Assembly: GCF_039522005.1 (NCBI RefSeq)
Contig: NZ_BAAADA010000088.1
Location: 1 to 53,129, forward strand
DNA length: 53,129 nt
From: Alkalibacterium indicireducens
GTDB taxonomy: Bacteria > Bacillota > Bacilli > Lactobacillales > Carnobacteriaceae_A
Direction: 5' to 3'
In this document: one piece after another, positions 32,688-41,152 of the stretch
Position numbering within the stretch: position 1 is the first letter of the stretch
Layout of the letters: each line of letters begins with the position of its first letter
The notes under the pieces: model-generated
The model's input: the letters and a program-made list of their open reading frames with translations, nothing else
Database searches by the model: none
Told to the model about the DNA's origin: nothing
Translations under genes and position numbers: made by a program

Positions 32688-33269
32688 TTAATCTGTTAAC
32701 TGCTTGATTCTAAAGCTCATTTCCAGCGCATCTTCATGATCGTTAGCATAGTAATTTTTCTTTATTCGACCTTTTTCAAATCCAAGCGTGGTATAAAGAC
32801 TCTGTGCTGTCTCATTAGAGACTCTTACTTCCAGAGTAACCTCTGAAATCTCTTCTTTTTCCGCGATCTTGATTATCTCTCTCAGTAAATACGTCGCGAT
32901 TCCTTTGTTCTGATAATCAGGGACAGTTGCGATGTTTGTAATATGTGCTTCCTGTCCAACGACCCAGGCTCCAACAAACGCGACGGCTTCTTCCTCTTCA
33001 TAGACTACAATGTAAAAAGCATTTTTATTGTACCTTATTTCGTGTAAGATCGCCGACCTGTTCCATGGTGTCTGTCCGTTGTAGCACCTTTTTTCAATCA
33101 TGAGAATACTGTTGACATCCTCTTCTTTTGCAATTCGGCTGCTTAAAAACCGTTCATCAGAAAGTGGATAGAAAGGCTGATCCAGTCTGATTCGTGCAGC
33201 TATTGGAACGAATGTCCGTGTCGTCGTCTTTGTAACTCTGTCGGAAAACCAGTCTTTAAAGTTTCTCAA
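32688..33269 (-). CDS. rimI: Ribosomal protein S18-alanine N-acetyltransferase-like RimI
   Basis: GNAT enzyme of about 193 aa. The body (from residue 45) has the RimI pattern EKRCYNGQTPWNRSAILHEI, then IATVPDYQNKGIATYLLREII (acetyl-CoA loop) and LEVRVSNETAQSLYTTLGFEKGRIKKNYYANDHEDALEM. An N-terminal 40-residue extension is longer than E. coli RimI. TTG 33269 is chosen because AAGGAGG lies 8 nt upstream; the ATG at 33290 has no site. It overlaps tsaB by 14 bp and precedes a second GNAT by 24 bp. Confidence 0.87.
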   Translation of the reverse strand: MRNFKDWFSDRVTKTTTRTFVPIAARIRLDQPFYPLSDERFLSSRIAKEEDVNSILMIEKRCYNGQTPWNRSAILHEIRYNKNAFYIVVYEEEEAVAFVGAWVVGQEAHITNIATVPDYQNKGIATYLLREIIKIAEKEEISEVTLEVRVSNETAQSLYTTLGFEKGRIKKNYYANDHEDALEMSFRIKQLTD

Positions 33270-33984
33270 TCCACCCGCCTCCTTGGGCATGTTCAGGATG
33301 GGCGTCCATCCAGTTTTGTTCGGCTTCAGCGCGTTTCAGGTATTCGGGTTCAAATAAATGGGCCGGTTCAGGTTGATGATATTGGCCGAGTTCAATTGCT
33401 ACACTCGCTCTAGGATAGTGACGACTGGAGGGGAGTGTAATGAGACGGTCGCCAAGCTTTGACTTGAATGTTTCAAAATGACGGGCAGCATCCTGTCCGA
33501 CCAGCTGTACCGTTCCTTCCAGCGTACTCAGATAGGCAGCCCAGGTTTCCGCAGATATATGAGTGTCGTTTTCTACTGCAGAGAACCCAGTGTTTTCATA
33601 TTTATATAGCCCTGTATAGATGTTTCCTCTTCTTGCATCGAATACAGGAACGATAAAGCTGTCGGGAACTCTCTCACCATTCCCTGCCAGAATATGCAGA
33701 CTGGAAAGACCAACGAGCTCGGCATTCAGACTATAAGCCAGTGTCTTTGCGACGGTCACTCCTATTCTTACTCCTGTATATGAACCCGGGCCTCTGGCGA
33801 CGACCACTCGTTCAATGTCCTTTGGTTTCCATCCTGCTTCGCTGACCAGCTCTTCTATGGCCGGCATCAGTTGAACACTATGATTTCTTTTAATATTTAC
33901 TGTCTTTTCCAAAACCAGTTCAGTTCCATCAGTCAATGCAACAGACATGACCTGGTTGGACGTATCAATCCCGAGAGTTTTCAT
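33256..33984 (-). CDS. tsaB: tRNA threonylcarbamoyladenosine biosynthesis protein TsaB
   Basis: Inactive ASKHA paralog that dimerises with TsaD in t6A synthesis. 242 aa. LGIDTSNQVMSVAL, the conserved VARGPGSYTGVRIGVTVAKTLAYSL and PVFDARRGNIYTGLY are visible. ATG 33984 with GAGGAG is chosen over 33999. First gene of the tsaB-rimI-GNAT-tsaD operon; tsaE is not in the window. Confidence 0.94.
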   Translation of the reverse strand: MKTLGIDTSNQVMSVALTDGTELVLEKTVNIKRNHSVQLMPAIEELVSEAGWKPKDIERVVVARGPGSYTGVRIGVTVAKTLAYSLNAELVGLSSLHILAGNGERVPDSFIVPVFDARRGNIYTGLYKYENTGFSAVENDTHISAETWAAYLSTLEGTVQLVGQDAARHFETFKSKLGDRLITLPSSRHYPRASVAIELGQYHQPEPAHLFEPEYLKRAEAEQNWMDAHPEHAQGGGWIEKL

Positions 33985-34076
33985 GCTACAGCTCCTCAAT
34001 CCCTATCTATTTAAATTTAGTTTAGCATATTTTATCTGTCTTGAGAAACGAATCAGTATGTGACAAATCGTTTCTT

Positions 34077-34105
34077 TTGAATTATTTGTACATAGTCCTT
34101 ACAAT
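34077..34105 (+). promoter_or_regulatory. Promoter of the CsbD-like gene
   Basis: TTGAAT (34077-34082), 17 bp, TACAAT (34100-34105). It is a housekeeping-type promoter; no SigB-like GTTT/GGGTAT pair was seen. Confidence 0.6.
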
Positions 34106-34152
34106 AAAATTGAAATGTGAAAGATTATCTTAATTGAAAGGTGGAGAAACAG

Positions 34153-34344
34153 ATGGATGAAAATAAAGACAGTTTGAAACATAAGGCTAAAGGAGCTAAG
34201 GATAAAGCAGTAGGTGGAATAAAGGACTCTTTTGGTGATGCGATTGACGACAAAGGAAAGCAGGCCGAAGGAAAAGCTCAGAAAGCTAAAGGACATGTTC
34301 ATGATGCAGTCGGGGACGCTAAGGAAGACCGCAACAGAGACTGA
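34153..34344 (+). CDS. CsbD-family small stress protein
   Basis: 63 aa, highly charged, mostly Lys, Asp, Gly and Ala, with the CsbD-type pattern KAKGAKDKAVGGIKDSFGDAIDDKGKQAEGKAQKAKG. Related proteins accumulate under general stress in bacilli, with unclear biochemistry. AAAGGTGG lies before ATG 34153; the GTG at 34141 overlaps that site. It has its own promoter and is divergent from tsaB. Confidence 0.85.
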   Translation: MDENKDSLKHKAKGAKDKAVGGIKDSFGDAIDDKGKQAEGKAQKAKGHVHDAVGDAKEDRNRD

Positions 34345-34436
34345 TTGTTGCCGATTAAAATTCTTGTCCAGCTTCGGTTCTCAATGACTGAGGCTGGATT
34401 TACTTATATCCTACACGAACTGGGAGGAGATTAAAT

Positions 34437-35183
34437 ATGAGCAAAATACTGATTACAGGTGCAACAGGTCTGATTGGAACGAACCTGACAAAACATTTAA
34501 AAGAGTCGCATGATCTAGTACTGGCGGACATCGATTTTTCTGATTTTCCTGAAGAACTGAAAGACGGGGCTAAGCTAGTAGAAGCTGACTTGTCCAAGAT
34601 CGACAAGTGGGAGGATGCACTGGACGGTGTTGAATATGTGATTCAACTGGCAGGAAACCCTAATCCGGACGCAGATTTTTATGATGAACTAGTGGATCTG
34701 AACTATGTGCTTCCTCAGAATTTATATAAACAGGCTGAGAAATCTTCTTCTTTGAAACGAATTATTTTTGCTAGTTCGATTCATGCAAGTGATGCCTATC
34801 CGCACAACGTTCAGGTAAAAACAACGGACCAGGTCAGGCCCGATGACTTGTATGGCGTATCCAAAGCCTATCTCGAAGCACTGGCCAGTTATTATGCCTA
34901 TAAAAAAGGGATCGAGTCGGTTGGGATTCGAATTGGGGATTACAAAGATGATGAAAGTGAGCTGGATCCTGATGCAGACTTTTATTCAATGGGCATGTAC
35001 TTCTCGGCTCGTGATATGAACCATCTGATCGACTGCTGTCTGAAAGCTGAACTGGAGGAACCCTATCTGCTGGTCAACGGGGTATCCAACAATGCCTTCC
35101 CGAGACTGGATATCGATTCTGCACGAGTAAAATTGGGCTATACTCCACAAGATGATGCCTTTGCTATTCTAAATAAACGATAA
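34437..35183 (+). CDS. NAD-dependent epimerase/dehydratase-family protein (uronate dehydrogenase-like)
   Basis: Short-chain extended SDR, 248 aa. The nucleotide-binding ITGATGLIGTNL (residues 5-16), a DLSKIDKWEDALDGVEYVIQLAGNPNPDA block and catalytic YGVSKAYLEAL (Tyr-x3-Lys, near 141) are visible. The length and NPNPDADFYD segment resemble uronate dehydrogenases rather than the longer GalE. It therefore does not supply the missing UDP-galactose epimerase of the gal operon across the terminator. GGGAGGAG precedes ATG 34437. Confidence 0.82.
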   Translation: MSKILITGATGLIGTNLTKHLKESHDLVLADIDFSDFPEELKDGAKLVEADLSKIDKWEDALDGVEYVIQLAGNPNPDADFYDELVDLNYVLPQNLYKQAEKSSSLKRIIFASSIHASDAYPHNVQVKTTDQVRPDDLYGVSKAYLEALASYYAYKKGIESVGIRIGDYKDDESELDPDADFYSMGMYFSARDMNHLIDCCLKAELEEPYLLVNGVSNNAFPRLDIDSARVKLGYTPQDDAFAILNKR

Positions 35184-35199
35184 CCCATTTCCATCTATC

Positions 35200-35235
35200 A
35201 GAAAAGACCTGCTTCCTAATGAGCAGGTCTTTTCT
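35200..35235. terminator. Bidirectional terminator between the SDR gene and galR
   Basis: Perfect 14-bp stem AGAAAAGACCTGCT / AGCAGGTCTTTTCT. Confidence 0.9.
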
Positions 35236-35256
35236 AATTCACATAGTCAATACTCG

Positions 35257-36246
35257 TTACGTACTCTCCCGGACAATCAGTTTCGTTGAGGTGATGACAG
35301 TCTTCGTAACATCACGTCCATCCTGTATCCGTTCATGCAGCAGCTGTATCCCGCTGCTACCCATTTCTTCGGTATACACCTTAACTGTAGTCAGGGATGG
35401 TGTAATGTATTTTGCTGTAGAGATATCGTTAAAGCCGATAAGACTCATGTCTTCAGGGACTTTAATATTTTTTTCATATAGAGCCTTCAGGCAGCCGATC
35501 GCAATCGCATCGTTTGCCGCAATGAAAGCCGTTGGACGCTCGTTTTTATCTAGCTGCTCCAGTACCTTTAGCATATTCTTTCTGCCATCTTCCACGCGGA
35601 ATTCACCAACCTGAAAATAATCAGATGAATAAATCCGCTTGCGCTTCAGATATTCTCGCATCGTCTTTTCACGAGGGTCGATCCAGTTACCTGTCCCGTC
35701 ACTGAAGGATTCTTCCCCTCCGATGAAGCCGATACGCTTATGCCCCTGCTTGATCAGGTATTCGATGTTTCCCTTGATGGCATCTTTGAAATTGACCAAT
35801 ACACAGTCAACATCTGCTTGAGGCTTGAAATCAACAAAACACAAAGGAAGCTCTTTATCCCGAAACTGCTTCACCTGATGCTGACTGTATTTCCCAATAG
35901 CCAGTATACCAGCCAGATTGTCATGATCGATCAGTTCATCCTGATCATATAGTCGTATGAAATCGTAACCGAGCTCCTGGGCTTTTTTTTCAGCACTTAT
36001 TCGGATCGACATGTAATAGAGGTCGTTCAGTTCCTCAGACTCACTGACCCAGTTGACAATGGCGATTGTCCCTTTTTTTCTAGTCATTACTTTCTTGTGA
36101 CTTCGGTATTCCAAAGCTTCTGCCGCTTCGAATATCCGCTTTTTTGTTTCTTCGCCTACAGACAAGGTCGGATCATAATTGAGCACTCGGGACACAGTAG
36201 AAGTTGATACACCAGCTTTTTTTGCAATGTCTTTAAGTGTCGCCAT
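35257..36246 (-). CDS. galR: LacI-family regulator, GalR type
   Basis: 329 aa. HTH ATLKDIAKKAGVSTSTVSRVLNYD at residues 2-25, then a sugar-sensing domain with FIGGEESFSDGTGNWIDPREK and SLIGFNDISTAKYITPSLTTV. It is the last gene of the gal operon, 39 bp after galM, so it is likely autoregulated together with galKTM via the AGTAAATTTACT-type sites at 40101-40129. TTAGGAGGG precedes ATG 36246. Galactose (or a galactoside) as inducer is inferred from context. Confidence 0.88.
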   Translation of the reverse strand: MATLKDIAKKAGVSTSTVSRVLNYDPTLSVGEETKKRIFEAAEALEYRSHKKVMTRKKGTIAIVNWVSESEELNDLYYMSIRISAEKKAQELGYDFIRLYDQDELIDHDNLAGILAIGKYSQHQVKQFRDKELPLCFVDFKPQADVDCVLVNFKDAIKGNIEYLIKQGHKRIGFIGGEESFSDGTGNWIDPREKTMREYLKRKRIYSSDYFQVGEFRVEDGRKNMLKVLEQLDKNERPTAFIAANDAIAIGCLKALYEKNIKVPEDMSLIGFNDISTAKYITPSLTTVKVYTEEMGSSGIQLLHERIQDGRDVTKTVITSTKLIVREST

Positions 36247-36285
36247 CCCTTCCCTCCTAAAATGATAGATTCCTGATCAAAAGGT

Positions 36286-37338
36286 TCAGTCTGCTCTTAC
36301 ACCGAACTGGTAAGTCGTCTGCGACGTAAATGTCTCACCGGGTCTTAAAATGATGTTGCCGAATCCAGGTTGATTGACCGCATCCGGAAGGGTTTGAGTC
36401 TCCAGAGTGATTCCAGCATATTGACCAGCCGGTTCACCTTGAATCTCAAAGTCGTCCACTTCCGCATTATGTGTAAAGATAACGACACTGTTGCAGTCTG
36501 TAAAGAATTTCACTTCTCTACCTGATTCAGGATCGAACAGAATCCCTTCCGGTCCGTCACTTTTTCCGCTTAAGACAAATGGATGATCTAACCCGGATAA
36601 AGGTGAGATTTGCGGATGATCAGCCAGTACGGCCTCTTTAACCGCTTTGAAGGATGTAAAGTCAAAAGGTGTCCCTTCTACCTTATCCAACTCTCCTTTT
36701 GGCAGGTTTTCTTCTCCCAGTGGCGCAAAAAGATCACTGTTAAGCATCAGCTGATGATCCAGAATCGACTTTTTGATGTCCCCAGTCAAATTAAAGTAGA
36801 CATGATTCGTCGGATTGAACAATGTTGGAGCATCTGTTTCTGCCTGATAATCAATTATCCATTCATCTTCTTCTGTCAATGTATACGTGACAGTTACTGA
36901 TAGATTTCCAGGGAATCTGTTTTCCCCTGCAGGGCTGTTAAAAGTAAAAATCAGACTTGCACGCGAGTCACTTTCTTCAGTTCTGACTTCCCATAACTTC
37001 GTATCGAAGCCTTCTGGTCCACCGTGAAGCAGATTTTCTCCCTCGTTGACATCCAGCTGATAATCGATCCCGCTTAGTGTAAACTGACCTCTAGTGATCC
37101 GACCGGCAACTCTTCCAATTGTTGCACCGTAAAATGGACGATGGGCAATAAAATCTTCGAGATTTTCTACATTCAACGTGATATTCTCTCTGTTTCCATT
37201 CTTATCCGGTGTGACTATTTTAGTCAGTGTGGCTCCGAACGGCATGGCACTGATTGCTACCCCTTTACTGTTAGTTAGTGTATATTCAAGTACGTCTACT
37301 CCATCAACTTTTCCATAACTTTTACTAGTAATCTCCAT
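36286..37338 (-). CDS. galM: Aldose 1-epimerase (galactose mutarotase)
   Basis: Converts beta- to alpha-D-galactose for galactokinase. 350 aa beta-sandwich. The family pattern is present: AMPFGATLTKIVTPDKNG, YGATIGRVAGRI, NLLHGGPEGFD (His), NPTNHVYFNL (catalytic His, near 175), DHPFVL and GITLETQTLPDAVNQPGF (catalytic Glu near 310). GGGAGG precedes ATG 37338. Third gene in the gal operon, 45 bp from galT. Confidence 0.94.
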   Translation of the reverse strand: MEITSKSYGKVDGVDVLEYTLTNSKGVAISAMPFGATLTKIVTPDKNGNRENITLNVENLEDFIAHRPFYGATIGRVAGRITRGQFTLSGIDYQLDVNEGENLLHGGPEGFDTKLWEVRTEESDSRASLIFTFNSPAGENRFPGNLSVTVTYTLTEEDEWIIDYQAETDAPTLFNPTNHVYFNLTGDIKKSILDHQLMLNSDLFAPLGEENLPKGELDKVEGTPFDFTSFKAVKEAVLADHPQISPLSGLDHPFVLSGKSDGPEGILFDPESGREVKFFTDCNSVVIFTHNAEVDDFEIQGEPAGQYAGITLETQTLPDAVNQPGFGNIILRPGETFTSQTTYQFGVRAD

Positions 37339-37383
37339 ATTCTTTCCTCCCGTTTGTTTACCGATTAAATTAATACGTTCCCA

Positions 37384-38889
37384 TTATACCTTTTTTAAGT
37401 GAGTGATAAACCGTTTAAAGGCTTCTTTTCCATTATGATCTGTCTTGAATACTCCTGCATCCTTGAGTACCTGTAAAAACACTTCTCCGACAGCTTTATC
37501 AACGATATTCCCGACAGTTTCTTCGGTTATTTCATGTTCGATTTTCAGCTCGTCAGCCCACGACTGATGGACGGGATCAACTGCATCGACTCTTCCCAGC
37601 AGATAGTCGCGGACCTGGTTCAGTTCGTCCTTTAATCGGGGGGGCAAGATCGCCAGACCCATTACTTCAATTAAGCCTATATTCTCCTTTTTAATGTGCT
37701 GAACGGGTGGATGAGGATGAAAGATCCCATCTGGATAGGATTCAGATGTCCGATTATTCCGGAGAACCAGATCCAGTTCAAAAGCCTCCCCTTTTCTACG
37801 GGCAATCGGAGTTACAGCATTATGTGGGACTCCATCTGTTTCGGATAATAAATCTACGGATTCATCCGAGTAGCCTTCCCAGACCGACATTACTTTTTCT
37901 GCGGCTTTTATCAGACTGTTCTTAGATTCACTCGTTATACGAATCACTGACATCGGCCACTTAATGACAGCCGCCTTGACATCGGTCATTCCATCGAGTT
38001 CGAAAGAAAACCTTTCTTCAGCACGCTCCAGCGGAAACGTATGGCGTCCACCCTGATAGTGATCATGAGACAGAATCGATCCACCGACGATTGGCAGACC
38101 AGCATTCGATCCTACAAAATAATGCGGCAGGACGGTCAATATATCCATCAGGTTTCTGACTGCCTGTATCCCGACATTCATTTCACGATGTGCGTGTGAA
38201 AGAAAGATACAGTGCTCATCATAATAAGCATACGGTGAGTACTGGAATCCCCAGTCTTCCTCACCGACAGTCATGCGAATGATTCGGTGGTTCGCCCGAC
38301 CCGGGTGAGACAAGTGCCCTTCATATCCTTCATTCTCCATACAAAGCATGCACTTCGGATAATTCGGCTTTTTCTTTCCGGCTCTAGCAATCTCCTTTGG
38401 ATCTTTTTCGGGCTTGGAAAGATTGATTGTAATTTCAAGCTCGCCATAATCTGTTTCATGTGTATACTCTATATTTTTAGCTATTTCTCTTGTCTTGATG
38501 TAATTGGTCTGTCGGCTCAGCCCAAAAAATTGATCTGTAGCTTTTTTGGGACTTTGTCTGTAATTTTCCCAGAACTGCAGATTGACTTGCGACGGGGCAG
38601 GAGTAATTAGATCCATCACTTTTGCACCAAATACATCCTTAGAGGAAGGCAGGTCTTCGATCTGATCGGTTGAAACAGCGTAATTTATCAGTTCGTCCAG
38701 TAGCTCCAACGCGGTATTTTTCCTATCTGAAGGGGACAGATTTTCCAATGCATCCACTTTCAGCAACGCAGCCAGTCTGTTGGCTAGATAAATTCTGTCT
38801 GTCTGATGAACGAGGCCCGACTTTACCTGGGACTCTACAAAGTCAGCAATCGTCTGATTAATCCCACGTGTAGTGTGTATCTTAGTCAT
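37384..38889 (-). CDS. galT: UDP-glucose--hexose-1-phosphate uridylyltransferase, type 2
   Basis: Leloir enzyme exchanging UMP between UDP-glucose and galactose-1-phosphate. 501 aa, the long GalT form of Firmicutes rather than the 350-aa Gram-negative form. PNYPKCMLCMENEGYEGHLSHPGRANHR, SHAHREMN and the GGSILSHDHYQGGRHTFPLE block with the nucleophilic His pattern HDHYQGG are visible. It overlaps galK by 8 bp. No galE is in the window. Confidence 0.95.
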   Translation of the reverse strand: MTKIHTTRGINQTIADFVESQVKSGLVHQTDRIYLANRLAALLKVDALENLSPSDRKNTALELLDELINYAVSTDQIEDLPSSKDVFGAKVMDLITPAPSQVNLQFWENYRQSPKKATDQFFGLSRQTNYIKTREIAKNIEYTHETDYGELEITINLSKPEKDPKEIARAGKKKPNYPKCMLCMENEGYEGHLSHPGRANHRIIRMTVGEEDWGFQYSPYAYYDEHCIFLSHAHREMNVGIQAVRNLMDILTVLPHYFVGSNAGLPIVGGSILSHDHYQGGRHTFPLERAEERFSFELDGMTDVKAAVIKWPMSVIRITSESKNSLIKAAEKVMSVWEGYSDESVDLLSETDGVPHNAVTPIARRKGEAFELDLVLRNNRTSESYPDGIFHPHPPVQHIKKENIGLIEVMGLAILPPRLKDELNQVRDYLLGRVDAVDPVHQSWADELKIEHEITEETVGNIVDKAVGEVFLQVLKDAGVFKTDHNGKEAFKRFITHLKKV

Positions 38890-40057
38890 TGTTCACCCAT
38901 TCCTTTGTGCCATCTTCCGTTTCTGCAATATAAAACTCTGCTTCATATCCAATTTCTTCCTTGAATCCCTGACCCACCTGAGCGATAAACTCATCGACGT
39001 GATTATCCTCGACGATGGCAATACAGCAGCCTCCAAAGCCTCCGCCTGTCATACGAGCACCAACTGTGCCTTTCTGCTGCCAGGCCAGCCTCACCAGAAG
39101 ATCCGTTTCTCTGACAGTCACCTCATAATCTTGATGAAGGGACTCGTGAGATTCATTCATATACTGACCGAACGCCTTCAGGTCATTATTCTTCAGAGCC
39201 TCTGCAGCCCGTTCAGTCCTTGCACTTTCATAGACAGCATGTCTTGCCCGTCTGAGCAGAATCTCATCTGATATGACACGTTTGTGCGCCTCAAAGGCCT
39301 CTTCTGTCAGTTCACCTAAACTCCTGACATTCACTGCTGTCTGAAGCTGCTCTAACGCCGTCTCACACTGCTCACGACGGGTATTGTATTCAGAATCGAC
39401 CAGCTCTCTTCTGGTCATTGAATTCATGATGACTATTTTATGATCGGGCAGATCGACTGGAATCTCTTCGAATTCCAGTGTGTTTGTATCAAGAAGCAGT
39501 GCACTGCCTGCTTTGGACATGCCGATAGCAAACTGATCCAGAATGCCTGAATTCAGTCCTAAAAATTCATTTTCAGTCCGCATCCCCAGTTTGACTAGGT
39601 CCAGCTGATCGATGTCAAGCGAGAACAGGTCTCTGACGATCACTCCAGTCAGTAGTTCAAGAGAGGCAGAAGATGAAAGAGACGCTCCATTAGGAATAGT
39701 CCCATAAATATACAAGTCGAACCCCTGGGTCAGTTTTCCAGTTTTTTCTTGTATATAATTGATCATTCCCTTAACATAATTCAGCCAGTTGTCTTCTTTT
39801 TTATAGGTAAGATCATCAAGATCAGCTGTCAGAATGCCCACTTCCGGAAAGTTTCCGGAATACGCCTGAATCATCTGATCTTCCCTTTTCTTAACAACTC
39901 CGTATGTTCCCATAGTAATTGCGCATGGAAACACTTTTCCGCCATTATAGTCAGTGTGCTCGCCTATCAGATTGATTCGTCCTGGAGAAAAGAAAACCTG
40001 ATTTCCTTCATACCCGAAAGCTTCTTTAAACCCCTCCAGCAGTTCATTCCTGTTCAT
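38882..40057 (-). CDS. galK: Galactokinase
   Basis: GHMP kinase making galactose-1-phosphate, 391 aa. The galactokinase signature GRINLIGEHTDYNGGKVFPCAI (near residues 26-47), the ATP loop IPNGASLSSSASLELL (near 116-131) and RMTGGGFGGCCIAIV (near 338) are all present. AGAGGAG precedes ATG 40057. First gene of the galK-galT-galM-galR operon behind a regulated promoter. Confidence 0.96.
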   Translation of the reverse strand: MNRNELLEGFKEAFGYEGNQVFFSPGRINLIGEHTDYNGGKVFPCAITMGTYGVVKKREDQMIQAYSGNFPEVGILTADLDDLTYKKEDNWLNYVKGMINYIQEKTGKLTQGFDLYIYGTIPNGASLSSSASLELLTGVIVRDLFSLDIDQLDLVKLGMRTENEFLGLNSGILDQFAIGMSKAGSALLLDTNTLEFEEIPVDLPDHKIVIMNSMTRRELVDSEYNTRREQCETALEQLQTAVNVRSLGELTEEAFEAHKRVISDEILLRRARHAVYESARTERAAEALKNNDLKAFGQYMNESHESLHQDYEVTVRETDLLVRLAWQQKGTVGARMTGGGFGGCCIAIVEDNHVDEFIAQVGQGFKEEIGYEAEFYIAETEDGTKEWVNND

Positions 40058-40089
40058 AATTAATCGCTCCTCTACTTGTAGTCAGTAAC

Positions 40090-40129
40090 ATTGTAACCCT
40101 TTTAGTAAAACTATACAAGTAAATTTACT
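40090..40129 (-). promoter_or_regulatory. galK promoter with GalR-type operators
   Basis: Minus strand -35 TTGTAT (40113-40118), 17 bp, -10 TACAAT (40090-40095). The palindrome AGTAAATTTACT (40118-40129) abuts the -35, and a related TTTAGTAAAA half (40101-40110) lies in the spacer. This layout suits repression by the operon's own LacI-type regulator. The remainder of 40130-40300 has no clear feature. Confidence 0.7.
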
Positions 40130-40361
40130 AAACTTCTTTGTGTATAATAAATCAGTCTCTGGATGGATAGTAAAACCTTTGTCAGTAGTGTAAACTACTA
40201 GTATTAAGATGAAATCTAGCATCAAAATGTGACAGACCATTCATTATTCACAAAGAACTCACATAACATTAGTCCAGTTTTCTAAAATGTTGCAGTTCGA
40301 TATGGTATAATATGAACAGGTCCAATATTAATACAATTTATAATGCATAGGAGGGACTTAC

Positions 40362-41069
40362 ATGCCATTCTTTCCATTCTATTGGGATCCCACAATGATT
40401 CTGATTATCATAGGGATGATTATTTCCGGATTTGCAAGTATGTACGTGCAGTCCACTTACAGTAAATACAGCAACGTGAAGAGTAAACGAGGGTACACCG
40501 CTTCCGATGTCTGTCGCGAGATTTTGAACGCTGCACAGCTGAAAAATGTCCGACTTGAAGGGATCAGGGGTAACCTGACAGACCATTATAATGCTCAGGA
40601 CAACGTCCTCAGATTATCCGATACCACTCGGAATTCAACATCAGTAGCTGCTATCGGTGTAGCAGCACACGAGGCTGGACACGCCATGCAAGACCGCGAC
40701 AACTACGGTCCGCTTCGTCTACGTGCAGCACTTGTGCCGGTTACCAACTTCGGACAGACAGCTGCTTTCCCAATCCTGTTTCTTGGATTTTTCATGGGCT
40801 ATCAGCAGACACTGATCAATATTGGAATTCTTTTGTTCTCACTGACTCTGCTGTTTCAGCTGGTCACTTTACCGGTAGAATTCGATGCGTCTAAACGTGC
40901 CATTCGTATCCTTGAAGAGCAGAACCTTCTTACAAATGAAGAACTGCCTCAAGCCAAGAAAGTACTGAATGCCGCTGCATTGACTTATATTGCCGCAGCA
41001 ATTGCTTCATTCCTGAGTGTCCTAAGACTCTTCCTTATTTTTGGTGGAGGCGGCAGACGTCGCAGATAG
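40362..41069 (+). CDS. Zinc metallopeptidase, YugP-like (peptidase family with HEAGH)
   Basis: Membrane-anchored protein of 235 aa. N-terminal membrane segment (residues 10-28), then AAHEAGHAMQDRDNYGPLRLR with the HExxH zinc site at His103-Glu104-His107. Two or three further hydrophobic segments follow, with an FDASKRAIRIL block that bears the likely third ligand, and a basic GGGGRRRR tail. This is the conserved YugP/DUF2268-like neutral zinc peptidase family; the substrate is unknown. TGG-TATAAT extended -10 is near 40304-40312 and AGGAGGG precedes ATG 40362. Confidence 0.87.
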   Translation: MPFFPFYWDPTMILIIIGMIISGFASMYVQSTYSKYSNVKSKRGYTASDVCREILNAAQLKNVRLEGIRGNLTDHYNAQDNVLRLSDTTRNSTSVAAIGVAAHEAGHAMQDRDNYGPLRLRAALVPVTNFGQTAAFPILFLGFFMGYQQTLINIGILLFSLTLLFQLVTLPVEFDASKRAIRILEEQNLLTNEELPQAKKVLNAAALTYIAAAIASFLSVLRLFLIFGGGGRRRR

Positions 41070-41083
41070 TAATATTTAACGCA

Positions 41084-41135
41084 GACAGCCTCATCGTTCC
41101 CTTGTTTAAGGTTAACGATGAGGCTGTCTTTTGTG
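41084..41135. terminator. Terminator between the metallopeptidase and isomerase genes
   Basis: Perfect 15-bp stem GACAGCCTCATCGTT / AACGATGAGGCTGTC followed by T4. It can serve both convergent genes. Confidence 0.85.
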
Positions 41136-41152
41136 TAATTGTTTAAACTTGA

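Noticed and set aside
34437..35183. galE
   Set aside because: At 248 aa it is about 80 residues shorter than GalE and resembles uronate dehydrogenase-type SDRs.
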